Assembly (NCBI GenBank): GCA_035263725.1
Contig: DATFRC010000045.1
Span: 1-64,000, forward strand
Source of the DNA: DASXRA01 sp035263725
GTDB lineage: Bacteria > Actinomycetota > Actinomycetes > Mycobacteriales > Jatrophihabitantaceae
Direction of reading: 5' to 3'
Length of the DNA stretch: 64,000 nucleotides
The position numbers and the translations under genes were made by a program. This document shows positions 14,867 to 23,379 of this stretch, one piece after another. Numbering within the stretch: the first letter of the stretch is position 1; each line of letters opens with the position of its first letter. The notes under the pieces were generated by a model that was not told where the DNA came from, ran no database searches, and saw only the letters and a program-made list of their open reading frames with translations.

Positions 14867-17635
14867 CTAGGGAATTACCCGCACAGCCGCGGCCGGCCCT
14901 AGTTCCGTGGCTAGCCGAGCCGGGTAGTAGTCGTCGGTCAGGTAGGGCCGCAGCAGGTTCAGGTAGTACGGGCTGGACGGCAGGGCACTCGTGCCGCCGG
15001 GCAGTGCCGACTCGGCGACGATGTGGCCCGGGCGCATCTCGGCGACGAACCGCCGCGCCGGTCCGCTGTCGAACATGAACCCGTCGGGGCTGGACGCGCG
15101 CACGTCATGGCTAGCCGCGTCCACCGTCTCGAAGCCGCCGTCCACCGGGATCCCGGAGAGCCCCACCAGCGGTTGTGGGAACTGCCCGAACGCCGGCGGC
15201 ACGCTGAACGGCCCGCCCAGCGGATGTTGCAACACGAGCCGGTGCAGCAGGCCCCACCGGTAATCGCCCAACTGCGTCGACCCGTGGAATGCGGCATCGA
15301 ACGCCGGCCCGGCGAGCAGGTCCAATCCGGCAGCAAGGCTGTGCAATAGCAGGTAGTCGCGCGCTGCAGCCGGATCGCTGATGCCGGGCACCGCGAAGAA
15401 GTTCACGCCCGAGGCTCCTACGCCCTGGGTAGCGGGGAACGTATCGAGCAGGTGCCGCAGCCCGGTTAGTGCCTCGGCGCCGTCGGGCTTGGGCAGTGCG
15501 CCCAGCGGCGCGTCGATGATGCCGGCGACGGCCTGTGAGCGCCATATCGCGTACAGGGTCGCCGCAACGCTGTTGGCGATCTCTGTGGGAGACGGGGCGG
15601 AGAGCACGCCGTTGCGGTCCGTGGCGTCGTACCCCTCGGGGATGCCGGTCGGCGTGGTGAAGTTCCACGCCGACAAGCGGTGCACGGCTTCGGCCACCCG
15701 GGAATCAGCCGCCAGCGCCGCTAGTTGCGGCACGGCGCTCGACCTGGCGTTGTCGAACGCGCGGATCAGCCACGGCACGAAGTACTCGGCGTCGAGCAGC
15801 GTGGTGTCGGCTTGCATCGCCTCGATGTCCGCCATCGAGATCTTGTGACCGCTGCTCAGTCGATTGCGGATCATCTCTGTGATCCGTCCGGCCCGGAAAC
15901 CGTCGTAGCCGGCATTCAGGTAGAAGATGCCCCCGCCCGGGCGTAGCTGGTTCAGCGGATCGTTGTCGAGCACGGTTCCCGCCGGGTCGTTGTTGGCGTT
16001 GACGAACCAGCCGGCCGGCGGGTTCACCACGTGCGGCATCTCGGCCGCGGGGTAGATCTCGTACGGGATCGCCTGATTCGGCTGGGGGTGCTGCACCGGC
16101 AGCCACTCGTTGCCGCCCTGCCCGTTGCGGATGAACCACGGCGGCAACCCGGCAACGGTGCCGGCTTGGAGGTCCTCGCGCACCGGCATCTCGGCGCTGG
16201 TGAAGTAGGCGATGTTCCCGCGCGTGTCGGCATACGCCCAGTTCTGTGAACCGACGGCGAAGAATGAAAGTCCGCGCCGGAAGTCGTCGAGGCCGCGCGC
16301 CCGGTCCCACATGAGGAACGTTTCCAGCTCGAACGTGGGGCTGAATCCGGTGTACTGCACGCTAAGCCCTGCGCCGTGGGCCAGATCCAGCTCCACGATC
16401 GGGCCTTGGTTTCGGCGCGGCACGATTAGGGTTGCCGGCGGCACGCCGTCCGCCGCCGTCGCGGTCGCCTGCGCGCCGCCGCTGTTGTAGCGGAACGTCT
16501 CCGGGATCGGCACGACATGCTCGAGGCTGCCCTCGTACACAGTGGACAGTCCGCTCGGTGAGGTCGCGTCGGGCACGATCTTCTCCTGGTACGTGTCCGT
16601 GACGTCCATAGGGTTCGTGGTAGCGCCCCAGGCAATGAAGCGGTTGTGCCCGATGATGACGCCGGGCGTGCCGGCGAATCCCTCGCCCTCGACGTCCATG
16701 CCCGGCGCTCGTAGCCCGATCGGGTAGAACGTGGACGGTTCGCCGAGGGAGAGGTGCGGGTCGTTGGCCACGATCGGGTGGCCGTCCACCGCGTTGCGGC
16801 CGGCCACCGCCCACTCGTTGGATCCTTGGTTGCCGTTCGCCCGTTCGGCCTGCGTGAACAGGGGATTCCCGGCGATCTTGGCCGCGTACGCCTTGCCGAG
16901 CCGCGCCGATTCGGCCAGCCGGGTAACGTCCGCCGCTGCTAGGCGCAGGTCGTGCGCCGGCCCCGGGCCCGTCGCGTCCGGAACGGTGGACGCGCTGCTG
17001 AACGGCTGTGAGCGCATCACGTCCTGGCTGAACAGCGCCACGCCCTTCGCCGGCCCCAGCGCGCTGATGTACGCCTCGAGTTGCAGAGTCGGGTCGATGT
17101 CCAGGTCAAAGGACAACTCGAAGCTGATCGCCTTGCCGACGGTAAGTGAATCCACCGGGGTCCACGGCGCCACCGCGTTCAAGTTCAGGGCGGCGTATTC
17201 CGGAGGCAGAGGGTGGCTCGCCGTATAGGCGTTCACCCCGTCCGAGTAGGCCTGAAGTGTCGCCTTGAGGTCCGCCGGGGCTGCCGCCCAGGTGCGCTCA
17301 GCCGCCCGCCGCAGGCCGATCGTGCGGGCCTGTACGTCCGACGACAGCGCGGCCTTGCCGAGCAACTCGGCGAGCGTGCCGCTCGGCTCGCGGCGGTTCA
17401 CGTCCATCTGGAACAGCCGGTCGCGGGCGTGCACCCAGCCGTTCAAGAAGAAGACGTCGTGTAGCGACGACGCACTGACATGCGTGATCCCGTCGCTGTC
17501 GACGGTGAGGCTCCCCGGGTAAGCGAGTCCGGCGATGTGAACCGCCTGCGGGGCCGGGTTCGCGGGCGGACTGGTCGTCACCAGGCAGGCGGCCGACACA
17601 GCCGCAACAGCGACAACAATCGACAACCGGCGCAT
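14867..17635 (-). CDS. Penicillin/AHL-acylase family lipoprotein (Ntn-hydrolase)
   Basis: A 922-residue exported enzyme precursor. ATG 17635 follows a GGGAGG Shine-Dalgarno and begins a signal peptide with lipobox SAAC; an upstream in-frame ATG lacks a ribosome site. The alpha-chain segment VHARDRLFQMDVNRREPSGT is typical. The autocleavage site GSNEWAVAG gives the catalytic N-terminal serine at residue 272, followed by HPIVANDPHL. These are marks of the S45 family that cleaves amide bonds in penicillins, acyl-homoserine lactones or related acyl amides. The physiological substrate is unknown. Divergent from the 17718 gene. Confidence 0.88.
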   Translation of the reverse strand: MRRLSIVVAVAAVSAACLVTTSPPANPAPQAVHIAGLAYPGSLTVDSDGITHVSASSLHDVFFLNGWVHARDRLFQMDVNRREPSGTLAELLGKAALSSDVQARTIGLRRAAERTWAAAPADLKATLQAYSDGVNAYTASHPLPPEYAALNLNAVAPWTPVDSLTVGKAISFELSFDLDIDPTLQLEAYISALGPAKGVALFSQDVMRSQPFSSASTVPDATGPGPAHDLRLAAADVTRLAESARLGKAYAAKIAGNPLFTQAERANGNQGSNEWAVAGRNAVDGHPIVANDPHLSLGEPSTFYPIGLRAPGMDVEGEGFAGTPGVIIGHNRFIAWGATTNPMDVTDTYQEKIVPDATSPSGLSTVYEGSLEHVVPIPETFRYNSGGAQATATAADGVPPATLIVPRRNQGPIVELDLAHGAGLSVQYTGFSPTFELETFLMWDRARGLDDFRRGLSFFAVGSQNWAYADTRGNIAYFTSAEMPVREDLQAGTVAGLPPWFIRNGQGGNEWLPVQHPQPNQAIPYEIYPAAEMPHVVNPPAGWFVNANNDPAGTVLDNDPLNQLRPGGGIFYLNAGYDGFRAGRITEMIRNRLSSGHKISMADIEAMQADTTLLDAEYFVPWLIRAFDNARSSAVPQLAALAADSRVAEAVHRLSAWNFTTPTGIPEGYDATDRNGVLSAPSPTEIANSVAATLYAIWRSQAVAGIIDAPLGALPKPDGAEALTGLRHLLDTFPATQGVGASGVNFFAVPGISDPAAARDYLLLHSLAAGLDLLAGPAFDAAFHGSTQLGDYRWGLLHRLVLQHPLGGPFSVPPAFGQFPQPLVGLSGIPVDGGFETVDAASHDVRASSPDGFMFDSGPARRFVAEMRPGHIVAESALPGGTSALPSSPYYLNLLRPYLTDDYYPARLATELGPAAAVRVIP

Positions 17636-17678
17636 CGTTGCCTCCCGGTCCGGGCTGCCGCCCAGCTCGAAGTCGCAA

Positions 17679-17695
17679 TAGGACACTTCGTCCTA
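17679..17695. promoter_or_regulatory. 17-bp perfect inverted repeat between divergent genes
   Basis: TAGGAC (17679-17684) and GTCCTA (17690-17695) are perfect arms around ACTTC. The site sits in the 82-bp gap between the acylase start and the hypothetical gene starting at 17718, where a repressor could act on both promoters. No regulator gene is adjacent, and a simple RNA hairpin in one leader is an alternative reading. Confidence 0.4.
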
Positions 17696-17717
17696 CCGCA
17701 CCAGCTCAAGGACAGCA

Positions 17718-18083
17718 ATGAACGACGCGATCCCAGCCGACGAGCAGACCGAAATCAGCGACGAGCAGTTCCGGCAGCTGCTGGCCACCGTCAAGGCCTA
17801 TACCGCCGTCATCCTCCATCCGGGCCCGAACCGCAACGCGGAGGTCGCCGACGCGATCATCGACCAGCACGGCATGCGCAATGCCCGGATGCATCTTGAC
17901 GGGACGCTACCGATCGTCTGCCCCACGGCGGATGCGAGCGAATTCAGCGGCCTCGGCATCTTCAACGGCACTCCGGAGGAGGTCACCGCGATCATGGACG
18001 CCGACCCGGCCGTGCAAGCGGGCGTGCTCACCTACGAGCTACATCCGGTCCGCAGCTTCCCTGGCAGCAGCCTTCCCGGCTAA
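17718..18083 (+). CDS. Hypothetical protein, YCII-like small alpha/beta protein
   Basis: A 121-residue soluble protein without signal peptide. The segment TVKAYTAVILHPGPNRN and the end PEEVTAIMDADPAVQAGVLT recall small dimeric alpha/beta-barrel (YCII-related) proteins, in which a strand-helix-strand ends with the phrase on discounting low-value positions. The match is loose. It is divergent from the acylase gene and its last 45 bp overlap the convergent MFS gene. No operon partner. Function unknown. Confidence 0.65.
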   Translation: MNDAIPADEQTEISDEQFRQLLATVKAYTAVILHPGPNRNAEVADAIIDQHGMRNARMHLDGTLPIVCPTADASEFSGLGIFNGTPEEVTAIMDADPAVQAGVLTYELHPVRSFPGSSLPG

Positions 18084-19298
18084 CGCCGCCGAGCTCGTCG
18101 CTGGTGCGCGTCTCGTTGCCAACGGATCGGGTCGGCCGCCCCGCACCCGGGCCGCGACCAGTGCCATCACCGCAGCGCCGCCGGCCAGCACGGCAATGCT
18201 GGTGAGGGCGATCGGCAGACTCGTGCTGTCGGCGAGAAAGCCGATGAGCGGTGGCCCGGCCAGGAAGCCGCCGTAGCCGATCGTGGACGCCATGGCGACG
18301 CCCTGCGCACCTCCCAGCGCGCCCGCCTCGCCGACCGCAGCCGGAAAGACGTTGGCAAGCCCCAGGCCCACCAGCCCGAAGCCGGCGACCGTGAGCGGCA
18401 ACTCGGGCGCGAGCGCAGCGAGAAGCATGCCGCAACCCGCGGTCAGGCCGCCTATCGCAAGCAGTCGCGTCTGCCCGAGGCGGGTGGTCGTCCAGGTACC
18501 GGACAGCCGCCCGACGAGCATCGCGACGGAGAAGCTCGCATAGCCGACAGCTGCCGTCCCCGCATTGGTGTGCAGGTCATTGCGCAGGTGCAAGGCACCC
18601 CAATCCGCCAGCGCACCCTCTCCGTACGCGGTGCACAGGGCGATCACCCCGAACAGTAGAACGACCGGCTGCAGCGAACCGCCGGGCGGCTCTGCGACAA
18701 CGACATCGGAGTGATGGATGTCGCCACGCGCGCGCAACAATCCAGGTGCCAGCAAGGCGGTCACCACCAGGCCCAGCACACCTATCAGGGACAGGTGCCA
18801 GGCTGGGCTCAACGCGGAGGCGATCGCCCCGCCGGTGACTGCCCCGAGCAGCCCGCCGAGGCTGTAGGCGGCGTGGAAGCCGGGCATGATCGGCCGTCCG
18901 ACCGCGGCGATGACATCGACAGCGACGCTGTTCATCGCCACGTTCAGCCCGCCGTACCCGATGCCGAAGACGAACAACGTCGCGGCGAGCATCGGCACGG
19001 AGCGGGCCAGCGCCGGCAACATCACTGCCAGCGACAGCGTGATAGCCATCACTACTGACATTCGCTCGGCACCGAAGATGCGGCACAGCCGGCCGGTCAC
19101 GCTCATCGTCAGCACGGCGCCGGCGGACACACCGAGCAGGGCCAGCCCGAGGCTGCCGGCTGAGGCGCCGACCTGCGCCTTGATGTCCGGCACGCGAACG
19201 ATCCAGTTCGCGAACACCAAGCCGTCGAACACGAAGAATGCGGTGATGAGCACGCGAGCCCGGAGCCCGGCGCGTCCTCTCAGGTGGATGAGCCGCAT
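18039..19298 (-). CDS. MFS transporter (YbjJ/fucose-permease-like)
   Basis: A 419-residue membrane protein with about 12 hydrophobic helices. It begins with a basic cytosolic stretch, then FFVFDGLVFANWIVRVPDIK, a pattern I associate with the YbjJ-like MFS subgroup (NWxxRxPDIK). SVTGRLCRIFGAERM fits the loop 2-3 motif. The C-terminus is basic and Ala-rich. The gene stands alone and converges on the small 17718 gene with a 45-bp overlap. The substrate is unknown; family members often export sugars or metabolites. Confidence 0.8.
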   Translation of the reverse strand: MRLIHLRGRAGLRARVLITAFFVFDGLVFANWIVRVPDIKAQVGASAGSLGLALLGVSAGAVLTMSVTGRLCRIFGAERMSVVMAITLSLAVMLPALARSVPMLAATLFVFGIGYGGLNVAMNSVAVDVIAAVGRPIMPGFHAAYSLGGLLGAVTGGAIASALSPAWHLSLIGVLGLVVTALLAPGLLRARGDIHHSDVVVAEPPGGSLQPVVLLFGVIALCTAYGEGALADWGALHLRNDLHTNAGTAAVGYASFSVAMLVGRLSGTWTTTRLGQTRLLAIGGLTAGCGMLLAALAPELPLTVAGFGLVGLGLANVFPAAVGEAGALGGAQGVAMASTIGYGGFLAGPPLIGFLADSTSLPIALTSIAVLAGGAAVMALVAARVRGGRPDPLATRRAPATSSAALAGKAAAREAADRM

Positions 19299-19426
19299 GT
19301 GGTGGTCAAGCTTACGGTGCCTACGGATTCTTCCCCGCCTGCGCTGCGCTATTGGGCACGAGACTGTATCCGGACGGTGCGGGCGGCCTCCTCAGCGGTA
19401 CCAAACCAAACGCTTCGGGGGTCACC

Positions 19427-19909
19427 ATGAACGCACGCCTACTCGCTGCTGCGGCTGCCGTCAGCCTCGGCGCGGGCATCGGCATCACCGTCGCAACAGG
19501 GCAGGCCGCCGCGACGACGCCCACCTGCATCGCATCCCAGCTACAGCCGCACTACGACGGGCAACAGGGAGCGGCGGGCACCACCTACGACTTGTGGCAC
19601 TTCGTCAACGTAGGCGGGACCTGCCAGACGATCGGTTTCGTCGGCGCGCACAACTACGGCTCGGACGGCCGCCCGCTGCCGACCACCGTTCACTGGGTGG
19701 GCACCAAGCACACCGTCGTCGTCGGGCACGGGCAGAGCGCGCACTGGCGGTTCTCGTTCCTGCAGCCGTCGATCCTCAACTGCACGCCCGAGGCGGCGAC
19801 GAACATGATCGTCACGCCGCCGAACAACACCGTTCCGGTCCTCGCCGGTCGTGGAGAGAAGTCCTGTAACGGCGTCTTTACAGCCTCGCCCCTTGAGTTC
19901 GGTGTCTGA
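19427..19909 (+). CDS. Secreted DUF4232-like protein
   Basis: A 160-residue exported protein. The chosen ATG 19427 starts a Sec signal peptide (MNARLLAAAAAVSLGAGIGI) ending near AAATTP; the longer upstream reading would bury it. The mature part is a beta-rich domain with cysteines at CIAS, CQTIGF, NCTPEA and SCNG, likely two disulfides, and the line VNVGGTCQTIGFVG fits the DUF4232 pattern seen in many actinobacterial secreted proteins. No function is established for this domain. It converges on the IclR gene. Confidence 0.7.
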   Translation: MNARLLAAAAAVSLGAGIGITVATGQAAATTPTCIASQLQPHYDGQQGAAGTTYDLWHFVNVGGTCQTIGFVGAHNYGSDGRPLPTTVHWVGTKHTVVVGHGQSAHWRFSFLQPSILNCTPEAATNMIVTPPNNTVPVLAGRGEKSCNGVFTASPLEFGV

Positions 19910-19924
19910 CCGGAGCCGAATCAC

Positions 19925-20635
19925 TCAGCGCGCCAGCGCCGTTGTCAGCCGGCGGGCCCCCGCTACGAGAATCGGCGCGTAGCGCTGGCCGGGGGCCCGG
20001 CCGAGCCGCTCGATCGGCCCGGAGATCGAGATCGCCGCGATCACCTCGCCCTTCTCGGGTGCGCGCACGGGCGCGGACACCGAGGCGACGCCCGCCTCGC
20101 GCTGCGCAACCGACTGTGCCCAGCCCCGTCGGCGCACCTCGGCAAGTACCCGTTCGCTGAAGGTGGCGCTGGGCAGCAGGTCGGCAAGCGTTGTCTCGTC
20201 CAGCCATGCGCAAAGCACCTGCGCGCCGGATCCGGCGGTGAGTGGTAGCCGGGCGCCTAGCGGCACCGTGGTGCGCAGGCCGGACGTCCGCTCGGCGGCC
20301 GCGATGCAGACGCGCACATCGCCGTCGCGTCGGTACAGCTGTGCGCTCTCGCCCGACTCGTCGCGCACCCAGGCGAGCACTGCACCGGCGGCGGCGACGA
20401 GGGGATCCGGCAGCGCCGCGGCGAGTTCGCCCAGCCGCGGTCCTAGCACGAACCGTCCATCTCCGTCGCGCGAGAGAAGGTGGTGGACCTCGAGGGCGAC
20501 TGCGAGGCGATGCGCGGTCGCCCGCGGCAAACCCGTCGCGTCCACGAGTTCGCTCAGCGTCACCGGAGCATGGGCCGTCGCGTCGAGGATGGCCACCGCT
20601 TTGTCAATTACGCCGATGCCGCTATGCTGTCTCAC
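19925..20635 (-). CDS. ndgR: IclR-family regulator of leuCD (NdgR/LtbR-type)
   Basis: A 236-residue regulator: winged helix-turn-helix at 1-65 (LSELVDATGLPRATAHRLAV) and an IclR effector domain (about 75-236; RTTVPLGARLPLTAGSGAQV, GVASVSAPVRAPEKGEVIAA). It is divergent from leuC across a 40-bp gap. That is the arrangement of NdgR/AreB in Streptomyces, LtbR in Corynebacterium and Rv2989 in M. tuberculosis, which control leuCD and amino-acid metabolism. The start is GTG 20635. The identification rests mainly on this conserved context plus length. Confidence 0.85.
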   Translation of the reverse strand: MRQHSGIGVIDKAVAILDATAHAPVTLSELVDATGLPRATAHRLAVALEVHHLLSRDGDGRFVLGPRLGELAAALPDPLVAAAGAVLAWVRDESGESAQLYRRDGDVRVCIAAAERTSGLRTTVPLGARLPLTAGSGAQVLCAWLDETTLADLLPSATFSERVLAEVRRRGWAQSVAQREAGVASVSAPVRAPEKGEVIAAISISGPIERLGRAPGQRYAPILVAGARRLTTALAR

Positions 20636-20650
20636 GAAGCGATATTAAGG

Positions 20651-20665
20651 TCTCATATTCTGGGA
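20651..20665. promoter_or_regulatory. Candidate NdgR/LtbR operator in the leuCD promoter
   Basis: TCTCA (20651-20655) and TGGGA (20661-20665) form an imperfect inverted repeat around TATTC in the 40-bp gap between the divergent IclR gene and leuC. The CATATTCT stretch could also provide a -10 element for leuC. The site is small and imperfect, so it is a suggestion supported mostly by position. Confidence 0.35.
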
Positions 20666-20675
20666 TGGCAAGACG

Positions 20676-22073
20676 ATGGGCAAGACGCTCGCCGAGAAGC
20701 TCTGGGACAGCCACGTCGTGCGCAGCGCCGAGGGCGTTCCCGATCTGCTCTACATCGACATGCACCTTGTGCACGAGGTGACCAGTCCGCAAGCGTTCGA
20801 GGGGCTGCGCCTCGCGGGGCGAACGGTACGCCGGCCCGATCTCACGCTCGCCACCGAGGACCACAACGTCCCGACCGAACGCGTCGAGCTGCCGATCGCC
20901 GATCCGGTCTCCAGAACCCAGGTCGAGACGCTCCGTAAGAACTGCGCCGAGTTCGGCGTGCGGCTCTACCCGATGGGCAACCTGGAGCAGGGCATAGTGC
21001 ACGTGATCGGCCCGCAGCTCGGCATCACCCAGCCGGGCATGACGATCGTCTGCGGTGACTCACACACCTCGACGCACGGCGCATTCGGTGCGCTTGCCTT
21101 CGGCATCGGCACCTCGCAGGTCGAGCACGTGCTGGCCAGCCAGACGTTGCCGATGGACCGTCCCAAGACGATGGCCGTCACGGTCGACGGGGACCTGCCC
21201 GAGGGGGTCACCCCGAAAGACGTCATCCTCGCGGTGATCGCCAAGACGGGTACGGGCGGCGGACAGGGCTACATGGTCGAGTATCGCGGCACGACCTTCG
21301 AGCAGATGTCCATGGAAGGCCGCATGACCGTCTGCAACATGAGCATCGAATGGGGCGCCCGCGCGGGCATGGTCGCCCCTGACGAGACGACCTTCGCGTA
21401 CCTGAAGGGACGCCCGCACGCACCGAGCGGTCCCGAGTGGGACCAGGCGGTCGCGTACTGGCGCAGTCTGCGTACCGACGACGATGCGGTTTTCGACGCC
21501 GAGGTCAGTCTCGACGCGACGACGCTGACCCCGTTCGTCACGTGGGGCACCAATCCGGGCCAGGGTGCGCCGCTTTCCGGATCTGTGCCTGACCCGGCAG
21601 CGTTCGACGACGAGTCCGACCGAGTGGCCGCCGAGAATGCTCTGGCGTACATGGGGCTGTCGGCCGGAACCCGGCTACGTGACATCGAGGTCGATACAGT
21701 GTTCGTCGGCTCCTGCACGAACGGCCGCATCGAGGATCTCCGCGCCGTGGCCGGGGTGATCAAGGGCCGGCGCGTCGCCGACGGGGTCCGGATGCTCGTC
21801 GTGCCGGGCTCGATGCGGGTGCGCGCACAGGCCGAGGCGGAGGGCCTCGACGCCATCTTCGCCGCGGCCGGCGCCGAGTGGCGAAGCGCCGGATGTTCCA
21901 TGTGTCTCGGCATGAACCCCGACCAGCTGGCCCCGGGCGAGCGCAGCGCCTCCACGTCGAATCGCAACTTCGAGGGCCGACAGGGCAAAGGCGGCCGCAC
22001 CCACCTCGTCTCGCCGCTCGTCGCGGCGGCTACCGCCGTGACCGGCCACCTCGCCAGTCCCGCCGACCTCTAA
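20676..22073 (+). CDS. leuC: 3-isopropylmalate dehydratase large subunit
   Basis: A 465-residue aconitase-family protein that interconverts 2- and 3-isopropylmalate with LeuD in leucine biosynthesis. The 4Fe-4S ligands are visible as C347 (VGSCTNGR), C407 and C410 (GCSMCLG), the same numbers as in the E. coli enzyme. The start MGKTLAEKLWDSHVV is standard. It is followed after 86 bp by leuD and regulated by the divergent IclR gene. Full length, with no unusual features. Confidence 0.97.
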   Translation: MGKTLAEKLWDSHVVRSAEGVPDLLYIDMHLVHEVTSPQAFEGLRLAGRTVRRPDLTLATEDHNVPTERVELPIADPVSRTQVETLRKNCAEFGVRLYPMGNLEQGIVHVIGPQLGITQPGMTIVCGDSHTSTHGAFGALAFGIGTSQVEHVLASQTLPMDRPKTMAVTVDGDLPEGVTPKDVILAVIAKTGTGGGQGYMVEYRGTTFEQMSMEGRMTVCNMSIEWGARAGMVAPDETTFAYLKGRPHAPSGPEWDQAVAYWRSLRTDDDAVFDAEVSLDATTLTPFVTWGTNPGQGAPLSGSVPDPAAFDDESDRVAAENALAYMGLSAGTRLRDIEVDTVFVGSCTNGRIEDLRAVAGVIKGRRVADGVRMLVVPGSMRVRAQAEAEGLDAIFAAAGAEWRSAGCSMCLGMNPDQLAPGERSASTSNRNFEGRQGKGGRTHLVSPLVAAATAVTGHLASPADL

Positions 22074-22159
22074 CCCAGGCCCTCCACCGAGTTGTCCGTG
22101 CTCCGCGGCGCCGGAGCGCCGCGACGCACAGACAAGTCGCAAAGGAAGTGACTATCGCT

Positions 22160-22762
22160 ATGGACAAGTTCACCGTCCACACCGGCCAGGCCATGCCACT
22201 GCGGCGCAGCAACGTCGACACCGACCAGATCATCCCTGCGGTGTACCTCAAGCGCGTGAGCCGAACCGGCTTCGAGGACGGGTTGTTCGCCGCGTGGCGC
22301 GCCAACGAACCGGACTTCGTGCTCAACCAGGATCGCTTCGCCAGAGCGACGATCCTGGTGGCCGGCCCCGACTTCGGCATCGGCTCATCGCGCGAGCACG
22401 CGGTATGGGCGCTGCTGGACTACGGCTTCAAGGCGGTGATCTCACCGCGCTTCGGCGACATCTTCCGCGGCAACGCCCTCAAGGCCGGCCTGCTGGCCGT
22501 CGTACTCGACGAGAAGATCGTGCAACGCCTCTGGGACGACATCGGCGACGACCCGACTACGCCGGTCACCGTCGATCTCGTCGAGCGACAGGTCCGCTGG
22601 CACGGCGAGGTGCACGCCTTCGAGTTGGACGACTACACGCGCTGGCGGCTGCTCGAGGGGCTCGACGACATCGGTCTTACGCTCCAACACAGCGACGACA
22701 TCGCGGCGTACGAGGCCCAGCGCAAGCCTTGGCTGCCCGCCACGGCGAATTCCCTTACGTAG
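22160..22762 (+). CDS. leuD: 3-isopropylmalate dehydratase small subunit
   Basis: A 200-residue partner of LeuC. Family motifs are present: NVDTDQIIPAVYLKRV, GPDFGIGSSREHAVWALLDY and SPRFGDIFRGNALKAGLL. The start ATG 22160 follows AAAGGAAG 11 bp upstream; a GTG at 22148 would lie on top of that ribosome site. It is in the leuCD operon and followed by a 176-bp gap with the hupB promoter. Confidence 0.96.
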   Translation: MDKFTVHTGQAMPLRRSNVDTDQIIPAVYLKRVSRTGFEDGLFAAWRANEPDFVLNQDRFARATILVAGPDFGIGSSREHAVWALLDYGFKAVISPRFGDIFRGNALKAGLLAVVLDEKIVQRLWDDIGDDPTTPVTVDLVERQVRWHGEVHAFELDDYTRWRLLEGLDDIGLTLQHSDDIAAYEAQRKPWLPATANSLT

Positions 22763-22861
22763 TAGGGACATTTTCGGCGTTCGACTCGCCTCGGTGGTGT
22801 GGCGGCAATGTGATCGCTGCTGCTAACCTGAGAAATGTCTTGCGACACAAGCGGATTAGGC

Positions 22862-22889
22862 TTGACGTAGCAGTTCCACGCTTTACCGT
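22862..22889 (+). promoter_or_regulatory. Candidate hupB promoter
   Basis: TTGACG (22862-22867) and TACCGT (22884-22889) are separated by 16 bp, a plausible sigma-70-like promoter about 50 bp before the HU start. The gap 22763-22938 otherwise contains no gene that I can support. Confidence 0.4.
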
Positions 22890-22938
22890 TGCGGGCGAGT
22901 CGGCCATACAGGCCGAGCCGATGTCCAAGGGGGACACG

Positions 22939-23373
22939 TTGCCAAACAAGGCTCAGTTCATCGAGTTGGTCGCCAACCGGCTCGACGGAGACAAGAAGCG
23001 CGCACAGCAGGCTGTTGACGCCGTCATCGACGAGGTGCAGACGCAGGTGGCGCGAGGAGAGCGGGTCGTGCTGACCGGCTTCGGCATCTTCGAGAAGCGC
23101 ATTCGGGGTGCTCGCATCGCACGCAACCCCGCGACCGGCGCGCAGGTACGGGTCAAGAAGACCGCAGTCCCCGCGTTCCGTGCCGGGGCGGAGTTCAAGG
23201 CCGTCACCAGTGGCGCCAAGAAGATGGCGAAAGTTCCGGTGAAGAAGGCTTCCGCGGCAAAGAAGACGGCGGCCAAGGCGCCGGCCACCAAGGCGGCCGC
23301 GAAGAAAGCCCCCGCGAAGAAGGCCACGGCCAAGGCACCCGCCAAGAAGGCGGCAAGGAAGACCACACGGTAA
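22939..23373 (+). CDS. hupB: HU-family nucleoid protein with lysine-rich tail (HupB)
   Basis: A 144-residue DNA-binding protein. Residues 1-90 are the HU fold (VVLTGFGIFEKR, RNPATGAQVRVKKTAVPAFR, GAEFKAVTSG). A 50-residue C-terminal tail of KKA/PAKKA repeats resembles the histone H1-like tail of mycobacterial HupB. I chose TTG 22939 because AAGGGGG ends 5 bp before it and the protein then starts at the conserved PNKAQFIELV. ATG 22921 would add six residues but lacks a ribosome site. The order leuD-hupB-mutT1 matches mycobacteria. It compacts DNA and probably regulates genes. Confidence 0.93.
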   Translation: MPNKAQFIELVANRLDGDKKRAQQAVDAVIDEVQTQVARGERVVLTGFGIFEKRIRGARIARNPATGAQVRVKKTAVPAFRAGAEFKAVTSGAKKMAKVPVKKASAAKKTAAKAPATKAAAKKAPAKKATAKAPAKKAARKTTR

Positions 23374-23379
23374 GACGAT

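Noticed and set aside
23221..23372. AAGAAGGC-type repeats in the 3' part of hupB, considered as a DNA repeat element
   Set aside because: They are explained by the lysine/alanine-rich tail typical of actinobacterial HU proteins.
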